From Nitrospirota bacterium (GTDB lineage: Bacteria; Nitrospirota; JAOUDF01), in assembly GCA_029859385.1 (NCBI GenBank), contig JAOUDF010000103.1, positions 1-9,001 on the forward strand: DNA of 9,001 nt. The letters are read 5' to 3'. A program made the translations under genes and the position numbers. Below, one piece after another: positions 7,478 to 9,001 of this stretch. The first letter of the stretch is position 1. The number at the start of each line of letters is the position of its first letter. The notes beneath the pieces were generated by a model that was not told the DNA's origin, ran no database searches, and was given only the letters and a program-made list of their open reading frames with translations.

Positions 7478-8068
7478 TTAATCCTTAGTCCCCTTGACTT
7501 TTCCCTTTTCATCAAACTCGACCGAGATTGCATTAAACCGGTTTGTCCAGTAAATCCATGTCCCAGAATCCAATGAAGGTGTCCTGTGAGTAGCCGGGTA
7601 GCCGAGAGCCGTTATGACTCCTTCTTTTGACATCCCAACAAGGGCCTTGCCCTCGGCAACACCTTTCTTGTCGATACTGGAAAGGTGGTCCAATGAAACA
7701 GGCTTGGGCGAGGTGATTTTCTCCAGGTACTGATCCAGAGTCATCCCCATCCTGGGCTCATGGTATTCAAACTCGACCTCAATTTTTTCTTTGCCACTCT
7801 CGACGCGGAAGTTGAACTCTTTACGACGTTTGTCCAGTATCGTGATCTGCGATCCGGCCGGGATTATTATGTGCCCGCCATCCGGTCTCGTATAATTAGC
7901 ATAGCTGGCATGATACTCATGCTTGCCCCGCTTTACATGATCCCATACATGAATATTGTACTTCGTGTAAAAAAAGGACTCATCTGCAAAAACTGGCAAC
8001 CTGAGAAGGGAAACGGCTAATAACGCGAGAACAACCTCAATCTTTCCAACGGGCAAGAGTCTTTTCAT
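7478..8068 (-). CDS. Exported protein with BamE/SmpA-like C-terminal region, paralog 1
   Basis: A 196-residue protein of the same unrecognised family as its downstream neighbour. The signal peptide has MKRLLPVGK, a hydrophobic core, and probable cleavage after VFA (residue 28). The two mature proteins share YNIHVWD, HEYHASYANYT, RMGM, EKITSP, AEGKALVGMSKEGV, TALGYPATHRTP and YWTNRF almost unchanged. The C-terminal third has the BamE/SmpA-like G-M-S-x-E-x-V-x-x-x-L-G-x-P pattern. An in-frame start 45 bases upstream (8113) exists, but ATG 8068 is much better: it has GGGAGG (8081-8076) seven bases before it and starts directly with a signal peptide, whereas the longer form would bury it behind MAEVLVYFTFSGG. 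It is the first gene after a 365-base gap and is probably the first gene of the biosynthetic operon. Role unknown; a cell-envelope function for the pathway product is speculative. Confidence 0.85.
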   Translation of the reverse strand: MKRLLPVGKIEVVLALLAVSLLRLPVFADESFFYTKYNIHVWDHVKRGKHEYHASYANYTRPDGGHIIIPAGSQITILDKRRKEFNFRVESGKEKIEVEFEYHEPRMGMTLDQYLEKITSPKPVSLDHLSSIDKKGVAEGKALVGMSKEGVITALGYPATHRTPSLDSGTWIYWTNRFNAISVEFDEKGKVKGTKD

Positions 8069-8075
8069 GTCTTTT

Positions 8076-8081
8076 CCTCCC
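8076..8081 (-). promoter_or_regulatory. Ribosome binding site deciding the start of paralog 1
   Basis: GGGAGG on the minus strand lies seven bases before ATG 8068. It is the strongest Shine-Dalgarno in the window and sets the start at 8068 rather than at the in-frame ATG 8113. Confidence 0.8.
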
Positions 8082-8143
8082 GAAAAAGTAAAATACACAA
8101 GTACTTCCGCCATGGCATGGAAACACGCTTACCACCAGAAAAC

Positions 8144-8172
8144 AAAATATACCAAACAGCCTTTACAATCAA
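8144..8172 (-). promoter_or_regulatory. Candidate sigma-70-type promoter for the operon
   Basis: Reading the minus strand, TTGATT (8172-8167) could be a -35 box. TATTTT (8149-8144) gives a 17-base spacer; the overlapping TATATT (8151-8146), preceded by TGG, gives only 15. Each box matches the consensus imperfectly, and no transcription start data are available. It lies about 75-100 bases ahead of the first operon ATG, a plausible distance. Confidence 0.35.
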
Positions 8173-8211
8173 CTCCTTTCATACGCCAGAATCCACCATC
8201 AACAAGCCTCC

Positions 8212-8227
8212 TGGGCTTGGAAGCCCA
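8212..8227. repeat. Perfect inverted repeat in the intergenic gap
   Basis: TGGGCTT and AAGCCCA arms of seven bases flank two central bases. The neighbouring AAGCC at 8204-8208 could pair with the same GGCTT arm, allowing two exclusive hairpins. There is no run of T after it in either direction, so it does not look like an intrinsic terminator; it may be an operator half-site pair or a leader hairpin. Confidence 0.45.
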
Positions 8228-8285
8228 CTCTTCACGTCACCGCCAATGGTACAACTCCAGAGCTATCTTTTAGCATTATGATGAG

Positions 8286-8295
8286 GAACGCGTTC
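8286..8295. repeat. Ten-base perfect palindrome GAACGCGTTC
   Basis: A self-complementary ten-mer between the lipoprotein gene and the operon, about 115 bases upstream of the candidate promoter. It could be a regulator binding site, but a single short palindrome may occur by chance. Confidence 0.25.
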
Positions 8296-8377
8296 GCATT
8301 ACGCTATCGCAATCTTATTACAAACAATCCGTTATATCAGACTGGAAGCTCCTGGGGTCTTTGCTGATGGTGAATAT

Positions 8378-8402
8378 GGGTGTGACAAGATGATGGACAC
8401 CC
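8378..8402 (-). terminator. Weak stem-loop after the lipoprotein gene
   Basis: GGGTGT and ACACCC arms enclose a 13-base loop about 30 bases beyond the lipoprotein stop. The stem is short and no U-tract follows, so termination here is doubtful; it is recorded as the only stem found in the expected place. Confidence 0.2.
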
Positions 8403-8433
8403 GCGCCCAATGCTATAATCTACTTTCGCTCCT

Positions 8434-9001
8434 CTATTCCTCCGTCCCCCCAACACTGAAAGACCCTTTCACCTTCTCGAAAACGCTGAAATATGCGTCG
8501 AAATAGTGCCTTACGGGAGCCTCGTAGCTGATGGAATAGAGCCACTTTCCCAATAAAAATCCGTAGCTTACGACTTTTTTAGGCAGGCCCGAGGCCGTTC
8601 GGTAGGAGTAGGTTAGCCGATACCCCTTTTGCCCGCCAATGTCGGCGGGGATATTCTCCAAAAGTTGCACGTTCATTAGACTGGTATCGGAGCGAATCCG
8701 ATCAGCTATCACATCTGACGCTTCCTGAGGCAGCATACCTTTTGTCAATCGCTTTATTGCCCCACCCTCCTCTTCCTTCTTCTCAATATCTTCCCGCCCG
8801 ATGGTAATGAGATCGAGAGCCAGGCCATCACGGGTAATTACCAGCATATCCTTTGCCATGTTGCTCTTATGCCATCCGTGCGGCAGGTCAACAGTAAACC
8901 CAAGATCAGAGTCCTGATATGGACCACCGACAACCGTCCATGGGGCACATCCCGCCAGTAATCCAAGAGCCACGACGATCAGGCCCGCCTGAATCAACCC
9001 T
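8434..9001 (-). CDS. Lipoprotein, DcrB/PsbP-like (5' end outside window)
   Basis: At least 187 residues of a predicted lipoprotein. A hydrophobic stretch ends in the lipobox LLAGC, so the mature protein starts at that Cys (17 residues from a possible TTG start at 8997). The charged n-region expected before the hydrophobic core is not seen, and the frame is open to the window edge, so the true start is probably just beyond it. The mature protein begins DLGFTVDLPHGWHKS, an opening typical of DcrB/PsbP-like domains, and contains GQKGYRLTYSYRT and WLYSISYEAP, which also suit that fold. It would be anchored in the inner or outer membrane; the residue after Cys is Ala, not Asp, so outer-membrane sorting is favoured by the E. 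coli Lol rule if that applies here. It is co-directional with the operon but separated by 365 bases, so a functional link is unproven. Confidence 0.75.
   Translation of the reverse strand, partial: GLIQAGLIVVALGLLAGCAPWTVVGGPYQDSDLGFTVDLPHGWHKSNMAKDMLVITRDGLALDLITIGREDIEKKEEEGGAIKRLTKGMLPQEASDVIADRIRSDTSLMNVQLLENIPADIGGQKGYRLTYSYRTASGLPKKVVSYGFLLGKWLYSISYEAPVRHYFDAYFSVFEKVKGSFSVGGTEE

Larger units (their letters stand above)
8069..8433 (-). other. 365-base non-coding gap ahead of the biosynthetic operon
   Basis: I find no convincing gene here on either strand. It is more AT-rich than its surroundings and holds the listed promoter candidate, the Shine-Dalgarno of paralog 1, and a cluster of small palindromes: TGGGCTT-GG-AAGCCCA (8212-8227), GAACGCGTTC (8286-8295), CCATG-G-CATGG (8110-8120), and a 6-base-pair stem with arms 8378-8383 and 8397-8402. 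It is long enough for a regulated leader, but no known riboswitch class could be fitted by eye. Confidence 0.6.

Noticed and set aside
8113..8113. Longer start for the first exported paralog
   Set aside because: It would place 15 residues before the signal peptide and ignores the strong GGGAGG site in front of ATG 8068.
8069..8273. A 68-residue plus-strand frame in the intergenic gap
   Set aside because: It has no recognisable motif, and it would read through the candidate promoter and ribosome site of the minus-strand operon.
8195..8400. A cyclic-di-GMP (GEMM) type riboswitch in the leader
   Set aside because: Fragments such as AGTGGG and GCAAAG are present on the minus strand, but the conserved core order and paired helices could not be assembled.

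Overview
This 9 kb window carries nine genes, all on the minus strand, so it is best read from right to left. The two outermost genes are cut by the window edges. The proteins suggest a Gram-negative bacterium: one has a lipobox, two have Sec signals, and the same two have a BamE/SmpA-like C-terminal region. The overall style resembles Desulfobacterota (Geobacter/Desulfuromonas-like), but that assignment is only an impression. No tRNA, rRNA, CRISPR array, insertion sequence or frameshifted gene is visible.

Layout in the direction of transcription: (1) 9001-8434, a lipoprotein with a DcrB/PsbP-like look, 5' end outside the window. (2) A 365-base non-coding gap, 8433-8069, with a candidate promoter and several short palindromes. 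(3) Two tandem paralogous secreted proteins, 8068-7478 and 7462-6890, about two-thirds identical by hand alignment. (4) A FabG-type ketoreductase, 6890-6162, whose ATG overlaps the stop of the second paralog (TAATG). (5) A FabB-like ketosynthase, 6113-4893. (6) A phytoene-desaturase/CrtISO/RetSat-like FAD oxidoreductase, 4882-3392. (7) A FabF-like ketosynthase, 3401-2166. (8) An acyl carrier protein, 2173-1910. (9) A PlsC-type acyltransferase, 1906-1100. (10) A PaaK-like adenylate-forming ligase, 1090 to beyond position 1. From 8068 downward the genes overlap or sit at most 48 bases apart, which argues for one operon.

The set of ligase, dedicated ACP, two ketosynthases, ketoreductase, carotenoid-desaturase-like flavoprotein and acyltransferase is a secondary, type II fatty-acid-synthase-like pathway, not housekeeping fatty acid synthesis. 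It resembles the aryl-polyene clusters and the clusters proposed for ladderane lipids. In the model I infer, the ligase activates a starter acid, the two ketosynthases and the ketoreductase extend it on the ACP, the flavoprotein changes double bonds in the chain, and the PlsC protein moves the product onto a lipid or other acceptor. No dehydratase, thioesterase, phosphopantetheinyl transferase or exporter is in the window; some may lie downstream, beyond position 1. The most unusual element is the translational coupling of the ketoreductase to a duplicated, unrecognised exported protein family.
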